Assembly: GCA_040769385.1 (NCBI GenBank)
Contig: JAXGLD010000006.1
Span: 1-64,000, forward strand
Length of the DNA: 64,000 nucleotides
DNA from: PHAA01 sp022706565
GTDB taxonomy: Bacteria > Bacillota > Syntrophomonadia > Syntrophomonadales > Syntrophomonadaceae
Direction of reading: 5' to 3'
Below the pieces are notes generated by a model. That model was not told the origin of the DNA and ran no database searches. It saw only the letters and a list, made by a program, of their open reading frames with translations. The position numbers were made by a program, and so were the translations under genes. Of the stretch, positions 16,050 to 25,285 are shown piece by piece. Each line of letters opens with the position of its first letter. Within the stretch, counting starts at the first letter, position 1.

Positions 16050-17276
16050 TTATTTAGAAAACGACTCCACCAAATTCTTTATCGTCAAACGGCAGTGTTC
16101 ATAGCTCAGCCCGCCCTGCCAATAGGCCACGTACGGTTCCCGCAGGGGCGCGTCGCAGGAGATTTCAATCGACGATCCCTGGACAAAAGTGCCGGCAGCC
16201 ATTACGATGCGGTCTGCATATCCAGGTACCTCTCCATATTCCAGATGAACATCGCTGTCTACCGGAGAACTGTTCTGCACGATTTGGCAGAAGCGGATGA
16301 CCTGTTCGGCACTGCCCAGCCGTACGGCCTGGACGATATCACCACGGGGTTGGTCGGGTCCGGGGAAGACCTTATAACCCAATTCGCGGAACGTATGAGC
16401 CAGCAGAACGCTTCCTTTCATAGCCTGCAGAACGGTATGGGGAGCCATGAAAAGACCCTGATAGAGACTCCGTTTGTTGGCCAAACTGGCCCCCAAGGCT
16501 TTGCCGAGCCCCGGGGCGGTAAGATGATCGGCCACCGTGGCTACCAGTTCCCGATGTCCGGCAATGTATCCGCCCGATGGGGCCAATCCCCCCCCCGGAT
16601 TTTTGATAAGAGAACCAGCCATCAGGTCCGCACCGACGGCTGACGGCTCCTGGATATCGGTAAATTCACCATAACAGTTGTCTACAAATATGATGGTGGC
16701 TGGGTTGGCAGCCCGAATCACCCCGACCATCTCGGCAATGTCTTCAACCCGCAAGGCGGGTCGGAGACTGTAACCTCGGGACCTTTGGATCAGGGCCAGA
16801 CGAGTGCCGGCATTCACCTGGGCGGCGATAGCCCGATGATCAGGCCGGCCGTTGCTGTCCAGGCTAACCTCCCCATATTTGACGCCCCGGGCGACAAGGG
16901 TGCCCGGAGCCGGTTCAATGCTGCCGATCACCCGGGTAAGGGTGTCATAGGGGGTACCTGCCACCGCCAGCATTTGCTGACCAGGCTGTAACAGAGCGGC
17001 CAGACAGGCGCTGATAGCATGGGTTCCCGATACGATCTGGCCTCTGACCATGGCCTCCTCGGTACCCATCACCTCGGCATAGATGCTTTCCAGCTCGTCC
17101 CGTCCCTGGTCGCCATAACCGTAACCCGATGAAGGGGCGAAATAACTCTCCCGCACCGTGTGATTCTGAAAAGCTTTCAGCACCCTGGCCTGGTTGTCAT
17201 AGGCGATTTCTTCATAGTGTGAATAAACATCCCGCAGAGCAAGTTCGCTGCTGCGGATCAAACCCAGGGCATCCAA
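16050..17276 (-). CDS. PLP-dependent lyase of the methionine gamma-lyase / aluminium resistance family (YnbB-like)
   Basis: The 408 residues have the fold-type I PLP pattern: substrate loop SGYGYGDQGRD, the cofactor-phosphate segment QIVSGTHA, Asp in FVDNCYGEF and the Schiff-base lysine in GSLIKNPGGG. The family resembles Cys/Met metabolism enzymes, but its true substrate is uncertain. In Bacillus the relative ynbB sits between spoVK and glnA, as here. The only start I can find is TTG at 17276, with AGGT nearby and a coding-looking upstream extension, so the N-terminus is uncertain. Confidence 0.8.
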   Translation of the reverse strand: MDALGLIRSSELALRDVYSHYEEIAYDNQARVLKAFQNHTVRESYFAPSSGYGYGDQGRDELESIYAEVMGTEEAMVRGQIVSGTHAISACLAALLQPGQQMLAVAGTPYDTLTRVIGSIEPAPGTLVARGVKYGEVSLDSNGRPDHRAIAAQVNAGTRLALIQRSRGYSLRPALRVEDIAEMVGVIRAANPATIIFVDNCYGEFTDIQEPSAVGADLMAGSLIKNPGGGLAPSGGYIAGHRELVATVADHLTAPGLGKALGASLANKRSLYQGLFMAPHTVLQAMKGSVLLAHTFRELGYKVFPGPDQPRGDIVQAVRLGSAEQVIRFCQIVQNSSPVDSDVHLEYGEVPGYADRIVMAAGTFVQGSSIEISCDAPLREPYVAYWQGGLSYEHCRLTIKNLVESFSK

Positions 17277-17339
17277 ACAGTTACCTACTTTCTCTCTAAA
17301 ATCGGTGTAGTGAACAAATTATACCTGCAATTCAGGGTC

Positions 17340-18242
17340 CTACATCTGCAGCTCAGTGTCATCAGGCAGGTCTATATCTTCCACCGTCATCAGATCCCGG
17401 CGGGTCAAAAAGTCAGCATCCACGATCCGCAGGGCTTGCAGCCGCAGCGATTTCTCCACCAGGTTGCGCACGTAGCGGGCGTTGCCGCTATGGGGATGGC
17501 GCCGTTTGACAAATTCGTCCAACCTGGCTTTTAACCGCCAACGGCATTTGCTGCTCAGTTCATAGTCTCTTTCGGCGTACATCTGCACCGCTATCCGGAA
17601 CAGCTGCTCGCTCTCGTAATCGGCAAAATCTATCTGCACTGGGAACCGGGAACGCAGTCCGGGATTGGAACGCATGAAATGATCCATCTCCTGGCAATAC
17701 CCCGCCAGGATCACCACCAGATTGTTGCGTTGGTCTTCCATGGCCTTGACCAGGGTGGCAATAGCCTCTTGGCCGAAATCCTTTTCACCACCCTGGGCCA
17801 GGGTATAGGCCTCGTCCACGAACAGCACTCCCCCCAGGGATTTCTTGATCATCTCCTTGGTTTTCTGGGCGGTATGGCCGATGTATTCTCCTACCAGGTC
17901 GGCTCTTTCTGCCTCGACCAGGTGGCCGCGGTTCAGGATGCCGATGTCGCGGTAGATACTGCCCATTATCCTGGCCACTGAGGTCTTGCCGGTGCCGGGA
18001 TTACCTTTGAAAATGGAGTGCAATACGATCGGACACGACTTTAAACCCTTGGCGTTCCGCTGTTTTTGGATCAAAGCGAATGCGGTGATTTCTGCTATCG
18101 TCCGTTTTACCTTTCTGAGGCCGATCATCTGCTCCAGTTCATGAAAGGCATCGGTTTTAATGAAACTAGGGGGAGCGGATTGCTCGGCGCTGATACTATC
18201 AGCTGTGACCGCTTCATTTCTAAAGCGCATGGATATTTCCAT
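17340..18242 (-). CDS. spoVK: Stage V sporulation protein K-like AAA ATPase (CbxX/CfqX family)
   Basis: It has Walker A (GNPGTGKT, near residue 80), Walker B (GVLFVDEAY), sensor and arginine-finger segments (GLRSRFP) and an EYIGHTAQKT pore-loop region, all typical of SpoVK. It is a mother-cell protein needed for spore maturation in Bacillus. I prefer the ATG at 18242, just after GGTGAT; an ATG at 18254 is also possible. A SigK-like promoter lies directly upstream and the hfq terminator isolates it from the operon before it. Confidence 0.85.
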   Translation of the reverse strand: MEISMRFRNEAVTADSISAEQSAPPSFIKTDAFHELEQMIGLRKVKRTIAEITAFALIQKQRNAKGLKSCPIVLHSIFKGNPGTGKTSVARIMGSIYRDIGILNRGHLVEAERADLVGEYIGHTAQKTKEMIKKSLGGVLFVDEAYTLAQGGEKDFGQEAIATLVKAMEDQRNNLVVILAGYCQEMDHFMRSNPGLRSRFPVQIDFADYESEQLFRIAVQMYAERDYELSSKCRWRLKARLDEFVKRRHPHSGNARYVRNLVEKSLRLQALRIVDADFLTRRDLMTVEDIDLPDDTELQM

Positions 18243-18271
18243 TCTCATCACCATTCTAGTTTATTCTACCC

Positions 18272-18299
18272 TATATTATGAGAATAGGACCGAAGTGGT
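18272..18299 (-). promoter_or_regulatory. Candidate SigK-type sporulation promoter of spoVK
   Basis: On the minus strand CATAATATA (18272-18280) fits the mother-cell -10 pattern CATANNNTA. An AC at 18298-18299 lies 17 bases upstream, as expected for SigK. The predicted start is about 10 bases before the spoVK initiation region. SigE could use the same -10. Confidence 0.4.
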
Positions 18300-18383
18300 G
18301 ACACTTTGCGGCCGTTTTGAAACCCAGCCGTCTAACCGAACCTGGAATTAATGCGCCGTGCCAGTCTCATTTTTAAACCCCAA

Positions 18384-18413
18384 ACAAAAACTCCCCGGGC
18401 AGACCAAGGGAGT
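18384..18413 (-). terminator. Terminator at the end of the miaB-mutS-mutL-miaA-hfq operon
   Basis: On the minus strand ACTCCC and GGGAGT pair and are followed by TTTTTGTTTG, 30 bases after the hfq stop. Confidence 0.65.
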
Positions 18414-18443
18414 CAACCAATCTCTGTTATTCGGGCTGCTTTA

Positions 18444-18701
18444 TCAGGCCTTGTCATTCTCCGGTTTGTTTTCCATCGCCAGTATTACCACTGGTTTCAT
18501 CGGCGCCACCGTCGAGATGGCATGCTTATAAACCAGTTGTTGTTTGCCGTCCAGTTCTACGACCACGGTAAAATTGTCAAATCCCTTAACAATGCCTCTT
18601 ATTTGAAATCCGTTGACCAGGTAGATGGTCAATAAAATCTTTTCTTTCCTTACCTGATTGAGGAATGCATCTTGAAGATTAAATTGACTTTTATTTAACA
18701 A
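18444..18701 (-). CDS. hfq: RNA-binding chaperone Hfq
   Basis: A Sm-fold hexamer that binds small RNAs and mRNAs. Sm1 (FLNQVRKEKILLTIYLVNGFQ) and Sm2 with KGFDNFTVVVE and the hallmark YKHAIST are intact. I put the start at TTG 18701 because GGAGG lies 8 bases upstream; the GTG at 18716 overlaps that site. This gives 85 residues with a short acidic tail. It follows miaA, as in many bacteria. Confidence 0.95.
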   Translation of the reverse strand: MLNKSQFNLQDAFLNQVRKEKILLTIYLVNGFQIRGIVKGFDNFTVVVELDGKQQLVYKHAISTVAPMKPVVILAMENKPENDKA

Positions 18702-18757
18702 GGTAACAGCCTCCACTCACTTCGTTAGATATCTTTTACCAATGTTATGATTATATG

Positions 18758-19690
18758 CTACGCGTTCAGGAATTGTCCATCCAAAATCTCACAAATCTTT
18801 TTAACCACCGCTCCGTCATGCCCATTGTTGCCGACATTCACCCAGTGAATGCGCTGGTCCTTTTTGAACCAGGTATATTGCCGCTTGGCGAAACGGCGCG
18901 TCTCGTCTTTGATAGCCCTGACCATCCCCTCGTAATCGAGTCTTCCCTCCAGGTAGGCCCACACCTGCTTGTAACCAAGAGCCTGCATGGAATTTAACCC
19001 CGGGTGATATCCCTGGGAACGCAGACCGATAACTTCTTCCACCAGTCCCGCCTCTATCATTTGGTCTACCCGCTCTTCGATGCGGGCGTATAAAGAGGTC
19101 CGCTCCAGATACAAGCCCACCGCAGCCAGACGATAAGTGCCGCGCCGGTTGGTTTGCAGGGATGAGAAAGACTGCCCGGTCAGCTCATATACCTCCAGGG
19201 CACGGATGATACGCTTGCGGTCATTGGGGCCCACCTTTTCAGCGTAATCGGGATCTACCTCCCGCAAACGGTCGTAGAGTGGGCTCAGACCCTGTTCCCC
19301 ACATTGTTCCTCCAATCGTTGCCGCACTGGCTGCAGCGATTCTACCGGGAAGAAGTTGTAATCATCGACTACCGCCTGATAATACAACCCGGTCCCCCCA
19401 GCCAGCAAGGGCAGCCGGTTACGATCATGGATCGATTTGATCAATTCCTTTACCTGGCGCTGGTAGTCGGCCACCGTGAAATTGATGTCCGGATCGACAA
19501 CGTCGATCATATGATGAGTGATCCTCTTCTGCGCCTCTTTATCCGGTTTGGCTGTACCTATATCCATGCCCCGATAAACAGCCATGGAATCGCAGGATAT
19601 TATCTCTGCTCCCAACTTCTCCGCCACTTGCAGGGCTATTTCAGTTTTGCCTACTGCGGTAGGGCCCACCAGGGCTGCCAGTCTAAACAT
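18758..19690 (-). CDS. miaA: tRNA dimethylallyltransferase
   Basis: It transfers a dimethylallyl group to A37 of tRNAs reading UNN codons. The P-loop GPTAVGKT (9-16), DSMAVYRGMDIGTAKP and the KRIIRALEVYELTG segment are present, as is the C-terminal RRFAKRQYTWF. AAGGAG precedes the ATG. The product is the substrate of MiaB, encoded at the head of the same operon, so both steps of the modification are coordinately expressed. Confidence 0.97.
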   Translation of the reverse strand: MFRLAALVGPTAVGKTEIALQVAEKLGAEIISCDSMAVYRGMDIGTAKPDKEAQKRITHHMIDVVDPDINFTVADYQRQVKELIKSIHDRNRLPLLAGGTGLYYQAVVDDYNFFPVESLQPVRQRLEEQCGEQGLSPLYDRLREVDPDYAEKVGPNDRKRIIRALEVYELTGQSFSSLQTNRRGTYRLAAVGLYLERTSLYARIEERVDQMIEAGLVEEVIGLRSQGYHPGLNSMQALGYKQVWAYLEGRLDYEGMVRAIKDETRRFAKRQYTWFKKDQRIHWVNVGNNGHDGAVVKKICEILDGQFLNA

Positions 19691-19720
19691 GGTTTGACTC
19701 CTTCATCAGCGACTCCATCC

Positions 19721-20497
19721 TCAAATATCGATCACCCCATAGATGATGGGATTGTGCCGGCTGCCTGGAACCCGGCGAAATCCCAGTCGTTCAAGCTCAT
19801 CACCGGCGGCTTGGGTTTTCATAACCACCCGGCGGCGGGCTGCCCGGCAGGCTTGTTCAACCGAGGCCGGGTCGAGGGGCTGGGAGTTGGCCAGTTTGCG
19901 CAACGGGTTTAGGGGTTGGCTGCGCAGTAACGGTTGCTCGAACATGGGGTCGAAATAGACGATATCATAAGACCGCGCAGGCAATTGGGGCAAATAGTCC
20001 CGATGGTCGCTATTGACCACCTCGATGCGATTGACCGCTTGGTTGAGCCAGCCCATACGGCTGGAATACATCTTCATCCCCCACCCTATCACCGCAGCCG
20101 CGGCCGCTTCCGATTCCAGTCCGGTTATCTGGCCGGTCTGGGAGAAATATGAAGCTACAATGGCATCAGCCCCCATACCCAAGGTGCAGTCCAGAAAACT
20201 CCAACCAGGCTGTAGCTGACAGGCCTTGATCAGCAGATCTTCCTGTCCCTTTTTGCGATAGGCGGCAATGCGGCTCTTGGCCATGCCGGGATGAAAAAAA
20301 AGCTTCTCTCCGTCAATATAAAGCACCGGACCGCCTGGCTCCCAGACAATCACCCCCCGGGCTCCCTGCTCCCGGGCCAGTTCGGCCAGACCCCGTCGGC
20401 GCCGGGGTATGAATTCAAACCCGGTAGCAGTTGCAAATTCCAATAGCCCTGGACCTGGTTCCGGTTGAGATTGGGTGGTGGTGATAACGAACTTCAT
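19721..20497 (-). CDS. SAM-dependent methyltransferase, RsmJ-like
   Basis: The ATG at 20497 follows AAAGGAAAT and lies 3 bases beyond the mutL stop. An upstream in-frame start would lie inside mutL. The 258 residues show a SAM-binding motif I (FLDCTLGMGADA), an acidic motif II (GLESE) and DIVYFDPMF as motif IV, as in RsmJ-type rRNA guanine methyltransferases. The first ~80 residues form a small extra domain seen in Gram-positive homologues. The target base is inferred, not proven. Confidence 0.75.
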   Translation of the reverse strand: MKFVITTTQSQPEPGPGLLEFATATGFEFIPRRRRGLAELAREQGARGVIVWEPGGPVLYIDGEKLFFHPGMAKSRIAAYRKKGQEDLLIKACQLQPGWSFLDCTLGMGADAIVASYFSQTGQITGLESEAAAAAVIGWGMKMYSSRMGWLNQAVNRIEVVNSDHRDYLPQLPARSYDIVYFDPMFEQPLLRSQPLNPLRKLANSQPLDPASVEQACRAARRRVVMKTQAAGDELERLGFRRVPGSRHNPIIYGVIDI

Positions 20498-20499
20498 GT

Positions 20500-22236
20500 C
20501 TATTTCCTTTTGAAACGTTTTTCCAACTCGGGACGGCTGATTTCTATCAAAGTGGGGCGCCCATGGGGACAAAACCGAAAATCCTGGTTATTCAGCAGGT
20601 CGCTGATCAGCAGCATCATTTCCGCCCGCGACAGCCGGTCGCCGGACTTTACTGCCTGCTTGCAGGCCATCATGGCATAAATCTCGTCTTTGAAATCGAG
20701 CGGCTTGTCACCGCTCAGCAGGTCCAGGCATTCAATTATAAAATCCACTTCTTGTCCCTGCAGGGCCGGAGGGGCCGCGCGCAGGATAACCGAATCGGGT
20801 CCCAGCGGCTCCAGATCGAAACCAGTTGCCCGGAATACGTCCAGATATTCTTCCAGTACCTCCATGGCCGCCTTGGACAAATCGAAGGTGAGCGGGAAGG
20901 CAAGCAACTGTCCCCCACCATTCTTATCCCTGCCCAGCTCCCGTAATCGGTTGAATATGATGCGCTCATGGGCAGCATGCTGGTCGACCAGCCAGATCGA
21001 ATCACCCCGCTCAACAATAATATACCCGTCAAAGCACTGGCCGATAACCACCAGATCGGACTCCGGGTGGTTACTTTCGTAATCAGTCTCATCCTCCCCG
21101 ATATCCATACTTCGTGGGTTGTAAACCGGTTGAGGGCTGGTTTCGGCGATGAACAGCGGCGGTTGGGCATGGGGTCGGCTGGGTTGCGATTCAAAACGAT
21201 AGTATGGCAGCGAGCTGTCGGAAGGATTCTGCCGGTAGTGAAAATCCGCCGGTTGGGATCCGGCCAGAGTAGCTTTAAGGGCTTGGCTGACCAGCTGGAA
21301 GATGGCTTTGTCATCGCGAAATCGGACTTCCGTCTTCTGGGGATGAACATTTACGTCCACTTCGTCAGAAGGCAGGTACAGATACAGAAATACGGCCGGG
21401 TATTCCCGGGCCAAGAGCGAACCGCGGTAACCTTCGTCCACAGCGCGAGCCAGCAGGGGGCTTTTAATGAGCCGGTCGTTGACGTAAAATAGCTGGTTCT
21501 TGCGATTCAAACGCCGAAATTCCGGTTTGGAAATCAATCCCCGCAGATGGTATCGGTCCCCTTGCCAATTCAAATCGATGAAGTGGCTGGCAAAATCTCG
21601 CCCGTAGATGGCGACCACCGTGTCTTTGCGATCACCGCTGCCGGGGGTCTTGAAATAGAGTTTTTTCTCGTTGGCGTAGCTGAAGGAGATGTCAGGCCGG
21701 GCCAGGGCCAGGCGGCACATCACATCGTAAACCTGGGCGCCCTCGCTCACCAGCGATTTTAAGAATTTACGGCGCGCCGGGGTATTGAAGAACAAGTCGG
21801 TTACGGTCACTTTAGTGCCTGGTGCGGCCGGCGAGTTTTCCATACTGATATACTTGCCCCCGCTAATGGACACACGCACCCCCGCCTCTTGACCGTACTG
21901 GGTGTGCAGTTCCACCCGGCTGACGGAAGCGATGCTGGGCAAGGCCTCTCCCCGAAAGCCCATGGTGGATATATGGGTCAGGTCTTCTTCACGGTCGATT
22001 TTACTGGTGGCATGCCGTTCGAAGGCCATCAGCACCTGGTCACTGGGAATGCCCTGCCCGTCGTCCGCAACCTCGATCCGCTCGATGCCGCCGCCGGCTA
22101 TCTGCACCGCTATCCGGTGACTGCCGGCATCTATAGCGTTCTCCACCAGTTCCTTTACAATCGAAGCCGGCCTTTCGATTACCTCGCCGGCGGCGATCTT
22201 GTTGATCAAATGGTCATCCAGCAGCCTGATTGCCAT
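20500..22236 (-). CDS. mutL: DNA mismatch repair protein MutL (endonuclease type)
   Basis: The N-terminal GHKL ATPase has VIERPASIVKELVENAIDAG, DDGQGI and GFRGEALPSIASV. The C-terminal dimerisation domain has the endonuclease motif DQHAAHERIIFNR, ACKQAVKSGD and CPHGRP. MutL therefore nicks DNA itself, as in bacteria without MutH. At 578 residues it is normal length. Start codon ATG lies 3 bases after the HDAC stop with a weak ribosome site, suggesting coupling. Unusually, two metabolic-type genes separate it from mutS. Confidence 0.97.
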   Translation of the reverse strand: MAIRLLDDHLINKIAAGEVIERPASIVKELVENAIDAGSHRIAVQIAGGGIERIEVADDGQGIPSDQVLMAFERHATSKIDREEDLTHISTMGFRGEALPSIASVSRVELHTQYGQEAGVRVSISGGKYISMENSPAAPGTKVTVTDLFFNTPARRKFLKSLVSEGAQVYDVMCRLALARPDISFSYANEKKLYFKTPGSGDRKDTVVAIYGRDFASHFIDLNWQGDRYHLRGLISKPEFRRLNRKNQLFYVNDRLIKSPLLARAVDEGYRGSLLAREYPAVFLYLYLPSDEVDVNVHPQKTEVRFRDDKAIFQLVSQALKATLAGSQPADFHYRQNPSDSSLPYYRFESQPSRPHAQPPLFIAETSPQPVYNPRSMDIGEDETDYESNHPESDLVVIGQCFDGYIIVERGDSIWLVDQHAAHERIIFNRLRELGRDKNGGGQLLAFPLTFDLSKAAMEVLEEYLDVFRATGFDLEPLGPDSVILRAAPPALQGQEVDFIIECLDLLSGDKPLDFKDEIYAMMACKQAVKSGDRLSRAEMMLLISDLLNNQDFRFCPHGRPTLIEISRPELEKRFKRK

Positions 22237-22238
22237 GT

Positions 22239-23588
22239 TTACAGTACCGTTTCAGTTTTGCGGCCGGTGTTCATGCTGCGATACACATCGTGAGCCCGAT
22301 CCTGCAGATATATATAGTCGAAAGGTCCGGATTTACCAACCATCTCATCGTAGATACGCTGGCCTTCCTCTTGGCACTTGGGGCAGCTGTACATCGGTAC
22401 GGTGATACAGAAGACGTCATAGTTGTCCCAGCCGGGGTGATGTGCACTTGACTGGATGGTCCGATATCCGGAACAATCCGGGCACATCCGCAGGCGGACG
22501 GTCTGCTGTTCACTGATTCCGTCGGTATCATAATAAATCTGTTGGCTGTAGGCATAGTCATGGGGAAAGCGCTCCCGATAATTGCGGATTTTGGCTTCCC
22601 GGCCGCGGAAATTCGCCAGTTGGGTGTTTACAATCTGGTTGAAATAGTCCTGGGAGCCAGATTTCTTGCCCAATCGGGCTGGCGAGTAGTCGGGTTCTCT
22701 AAGGTTGGAGTAATCGATCCCGGCCATGGCCATGATGATCCCCAGATTGACGTAGGGCAAAGCCGTCTCGACGGAGTAGCCGCCTTCCAGGACCGCGATG
22801 TCAGGGGCTAGTTTCTGATTCAATACCGCATAGCCCTGGGCGGAAAAGGCCATGTTAGCCAACGGGTCGCTGTAGTGGTTGTCCTGGCCGGCGGAATTTA
22901 TTACCAGTTCCGGCTGGAATTCATCCAGCAGCGGCATTACCAAATGGTCTATTAGGTAGTGGATGCCGCCATCATTGGTATTGGGCTGCAAAGGAATGTT
23001 GATGGTGGTGCCATAGGCCAAGGGCCCGCCCAATTCATCCATAAATCCGGACCCCGGGTAGAGAGTCCGTCCATCTTGGTGGAATGAAATAAACAGGACG
23101 TCGGGGTCATGCCAAAATATTTCCTGGGTCCCATCCCCGTGGTGGACGTCGGTATCCACGATGGCTATCTTGCGCAGGCCGTATTTCTTGCGCAGGTACT
23201 CGACCATGATGGCCTCATTGTTGATATTGCAAAAGCCGCGGTTACCGTGGGCCACCGTCATGGCATGGTGTCCGGGCGGACGGACCAAGGCAAAACCATT
23301 CTTGATCTCCTTATTCATTACCGCATCGGCAATAACCAGGGCCGAACCCGCTGATACCAGATGGGCCTCGGTAATTTGGGCATCGACATTGGGGACACAG
23401 AAATGGACCCGGGCGATATCCTTGTGGGTAGCCAGTCCGCTTTTATATTCCCGGATCTGGGGCAGGTCCATCACTCCTTCTTCGAAGAGCTGGTCACGGG
23501 TGTATAGAAGCCGTTCTTCCCGCTCGGGATGGGTGGGTGAAATAGCCCAGTCAAAGGCCGGGAAAAAAACCAATCCAGTCTGTTTCAT
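22239..23588 (-). CDS. HDAC-family (AcuC-like) deacetylase with C-terminal zinc-ribbon extension
   Basis: The class II/AcuC-type catalytic site is complete: His107-His108 (RPPGHH), zinc ligands Asp147 and His149 (DTDVHHGD) and Asp236 (AGQDNH), and the EGGY tyrosine (271). After the ~310-residue catalytic domain comes an extension with two CxxC pairs (C369/C372, C402/C405), likely a structural zinc ribbon. It should remove acyl groups from lysines or small amides. It overlaps the hydantoinase-like gene by ATGA and precedes mutL. The natural substrate is unknown. Confidence 0.88.
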   Translation of the reverse strand: MKQTGLVFFPAFDWAISPTHPEREERLLYTRDQLFEEGVMDLPQIREYKSGLATHKDIARVHFCVPNVDAQITEAHLVSAGSALVIADAVMNKEIKNGFALVRPPGHHAMTVAHGNRGFCNINNEAIMVEYLRKKYGLRKIAIVDTDVHHGDGTQEIFWHDPDVLFISFHQDGRTLYPGSGFMDELGGPLAYGTTINIPLQPNTNDGGIHYLIDHLVMPLLDEFQPELVINSAGQDNHYSDPLANMAFSAQGYAVLNQKLAPDIAVLEGGYSVETALPYVNLGIIMAMAGIDYSNLREPDYSPARLGKKSGSQDYFNQIVNTQLANFRGREAKIRNYRERFPHDYAYSQQIYYDTDGISEQQTVRLRMCPDCSGYRTIQSSAHHPGWDNYDVFCITVPMYSCPKCQEEGQRIYDEMVGKSGPFDYIYLQDRAHDVYRSMNTGRKTETVL

Positions 23589-25267
23589 TTGCTCACCCCC
23601 TGGTATTCCTTTATCAATCCAGGTGCGATCTGCACCCCGATGTCGAATATTTTACCGGAGGTGCTCCACCCCCGGATTACGTTGAACTGTTCCTGCAGAA
23701 ATACCTCGGCCTCATCGGCATAATCCTCCATATGGCGGTCCAAGGCTAGTTGCCGTAGGTTGCGGCGGGCCAATTCCAGGGCTTCTGCCATCTGCATCCT
23801 GGCCCCGCTCTTCACTTCCCCGCCCCGGCCTTCCTGGTCCATCACCCAAGTGCCGTTCTGGGTATCGATGTGGACCTTCACGGTCAAAGTAGGCCGGGCT
23901 ACGCAAGCCCCCAAGGCGTTGGCCACCGGGGCGAAGTCGGGGATGGTGCATTCTACCTGCATGGCACGGGCTAAGGCCGGCACTATGGCTGTCGATGCAG
24001 CGCCGATACCGACTATCTCATGAAAGTCGAACTTGCGTCCATGGATTACCTCCCAGACCCGGTAAGCCGGCTCTTCCTCCCATTCCCGGAACATACCGGT
24101 GATAGCCTGCTGCAGTTGGGTGATGACGAGATTCTCAGCCTGGCGGCACAAATCCTCAATACTGATTCCCGCCGGGTCGGCCAGGTTTGCCAGAGCCTGT
24201 CGTGACAAATCGAACTGGCCAATCTGCAGTTGGTAAATATAATTGAACGCATCGGTTACGGTAGGTTCAGGGCCCCCAAAACAAGCAGCGTCGCCTCGCC
24301 TGGTCATCTCCACCTTAACAGCGCCGTTGTCGATGGCCAGGGGGCTATCTCCCCCCAGAGGCAGCGAGCATACCGAAAAGGCTTTGATATGGGTATAATG
24401 TCCCTGGATCTTGGCTCCTTTGGAGGCATAAAGCGGCTGCCCATCGATAAGCAGAGATATATCCGAGGTTGTACCGCCAATATCAATGATAACCGAATTG
24501 CGGGGGTTGGAAGCCAGAGCCACTGCCCCCATGGTGCTGGCGGCCGGCCCAGAGAATACAGTCTCACAGGGACGGTTGCCGGAAAGTGCCAGGGACATGG
24601 TGCCGCCATCCGCTTTCAATATGTCCACCGGCGCTGCGATTCCTCGGGCGCTCAGGGCGGCGGCGATTTCGCGGATGAAGTTTTCCCATATGGACTGGGT
24701 CATAACCGAATAGTAGGTGGTCACCAGACGGCGCCGAAAATTTAGCTGGCCGGCGATGTCGCTGCCCAGGGCTATTTCCAGATTAGGCAGCCTGCGGCTG
24801 ATTATGTCCCGGGCTTGCCGTTCCAATTGGCTGTTGCGGTTGGAGAATTTCGATACAATAGCTACCTTTTCGATCCCACGGGCGGCGATCTGGTCGGCTG
24901 CCGCTTCCACTTCAGCCGCTGCCAGAGGTTCGGTCACCCGCCCCCGGAAGTCGACACTGCCCCGTAAGAACAGGGTGTTGGGGAAAAGCTGATAAACGTC
25001 CAGCGGCAAACCCGGCCCGGGAATCAGCAGCAAAGCCACCGCCGGTAAATTGCCGGTGGCCAGCATATTGGTCACCAAGGTGGTGCTTAACACCACTCTT
25101 TGCACCTGACCGCTATCCTGCCCCGTCATGAGGCAATCCAGCACCTCCATTATGGTACCTTGCAAGTCAGCATTATTGGTCGGCCGCTTTACGGTAGCGG
25201 CTACCCTCGTGCCCGACAACAGCACGCCGTCGGTAAAAGTCCCACCTACATCAATACCAATCAACAT
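23585..25267 (-). CDS. Hydantoinase/oxoprolinase-family protein (HyuA-like), ATP-binding
   Basis: An ASKHA-type actin-fold ATPase opens with GIDVGGTFTDGV, and the second phosphate loop is VIIDIGGTTSDISLL. The middle part (NILKADGGTMS type segment, VFSGPAAS) matches HyuA N-methylhydantoinase and acetone carboxylase subunits. The 560 residues are shorter than full two-domain HyuA, and no HyuB partner is adjacent. GGAGG lies 7 bases before the ATG. It sits between mutS and the HDAC gene. Hydantoin or oxoproline as substrate is not supported by the context. Confidence 0.8.
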   Translation of the reverse strand: MLIGIDVGGTFTDGVLLSGTRVAATVKRPTNNADLQGTIMEVLDCLMTGQDSGQVQRVVLSTTLVTNMLATGNLPAVALLLIPGPGLPLDVYQLFPNTLFLRGSVDFRGRVTEPLAAAEVEAAADQIAARGIEKVAIVSKFSNRNSQLERQARDIISRRLPNLEIALGSDIAGQLNFRRRLVTTYYSVMTQSIWENFIREIAAALSARGIAAPVDILKADGGTMSLALSGNRPCETVFSGPAASTMGAVALASNPRNSVIIDIGGTTSDISLLIDGQPLYASKGAKIQGHYTHIKAFSVCSLPLGGDSPLAIDNGAVKVEMTRRGDAACFGGPEPTVTDAFNYIYQLQIGQFDLSRQALANLADPAGISIEDLCRQAENLVITQLQQAITGMFREWEEEPAYRVWEVIHGRKFDFHEIVGIGAASTAIVPALARAMQVECTIPDFAPVANALGACVARPTLTVKVHIDTQNGTWVMDQEGRGGEVKSGARMQMAEALELARRNLRQLALDRHMEDYADEAEVFLQEQFNVIRGWSTSGKIFDIGVQIAPGLIKEYQGVSK

Positions 25268-25285
25268 GAGAATACACCTCCTTAG

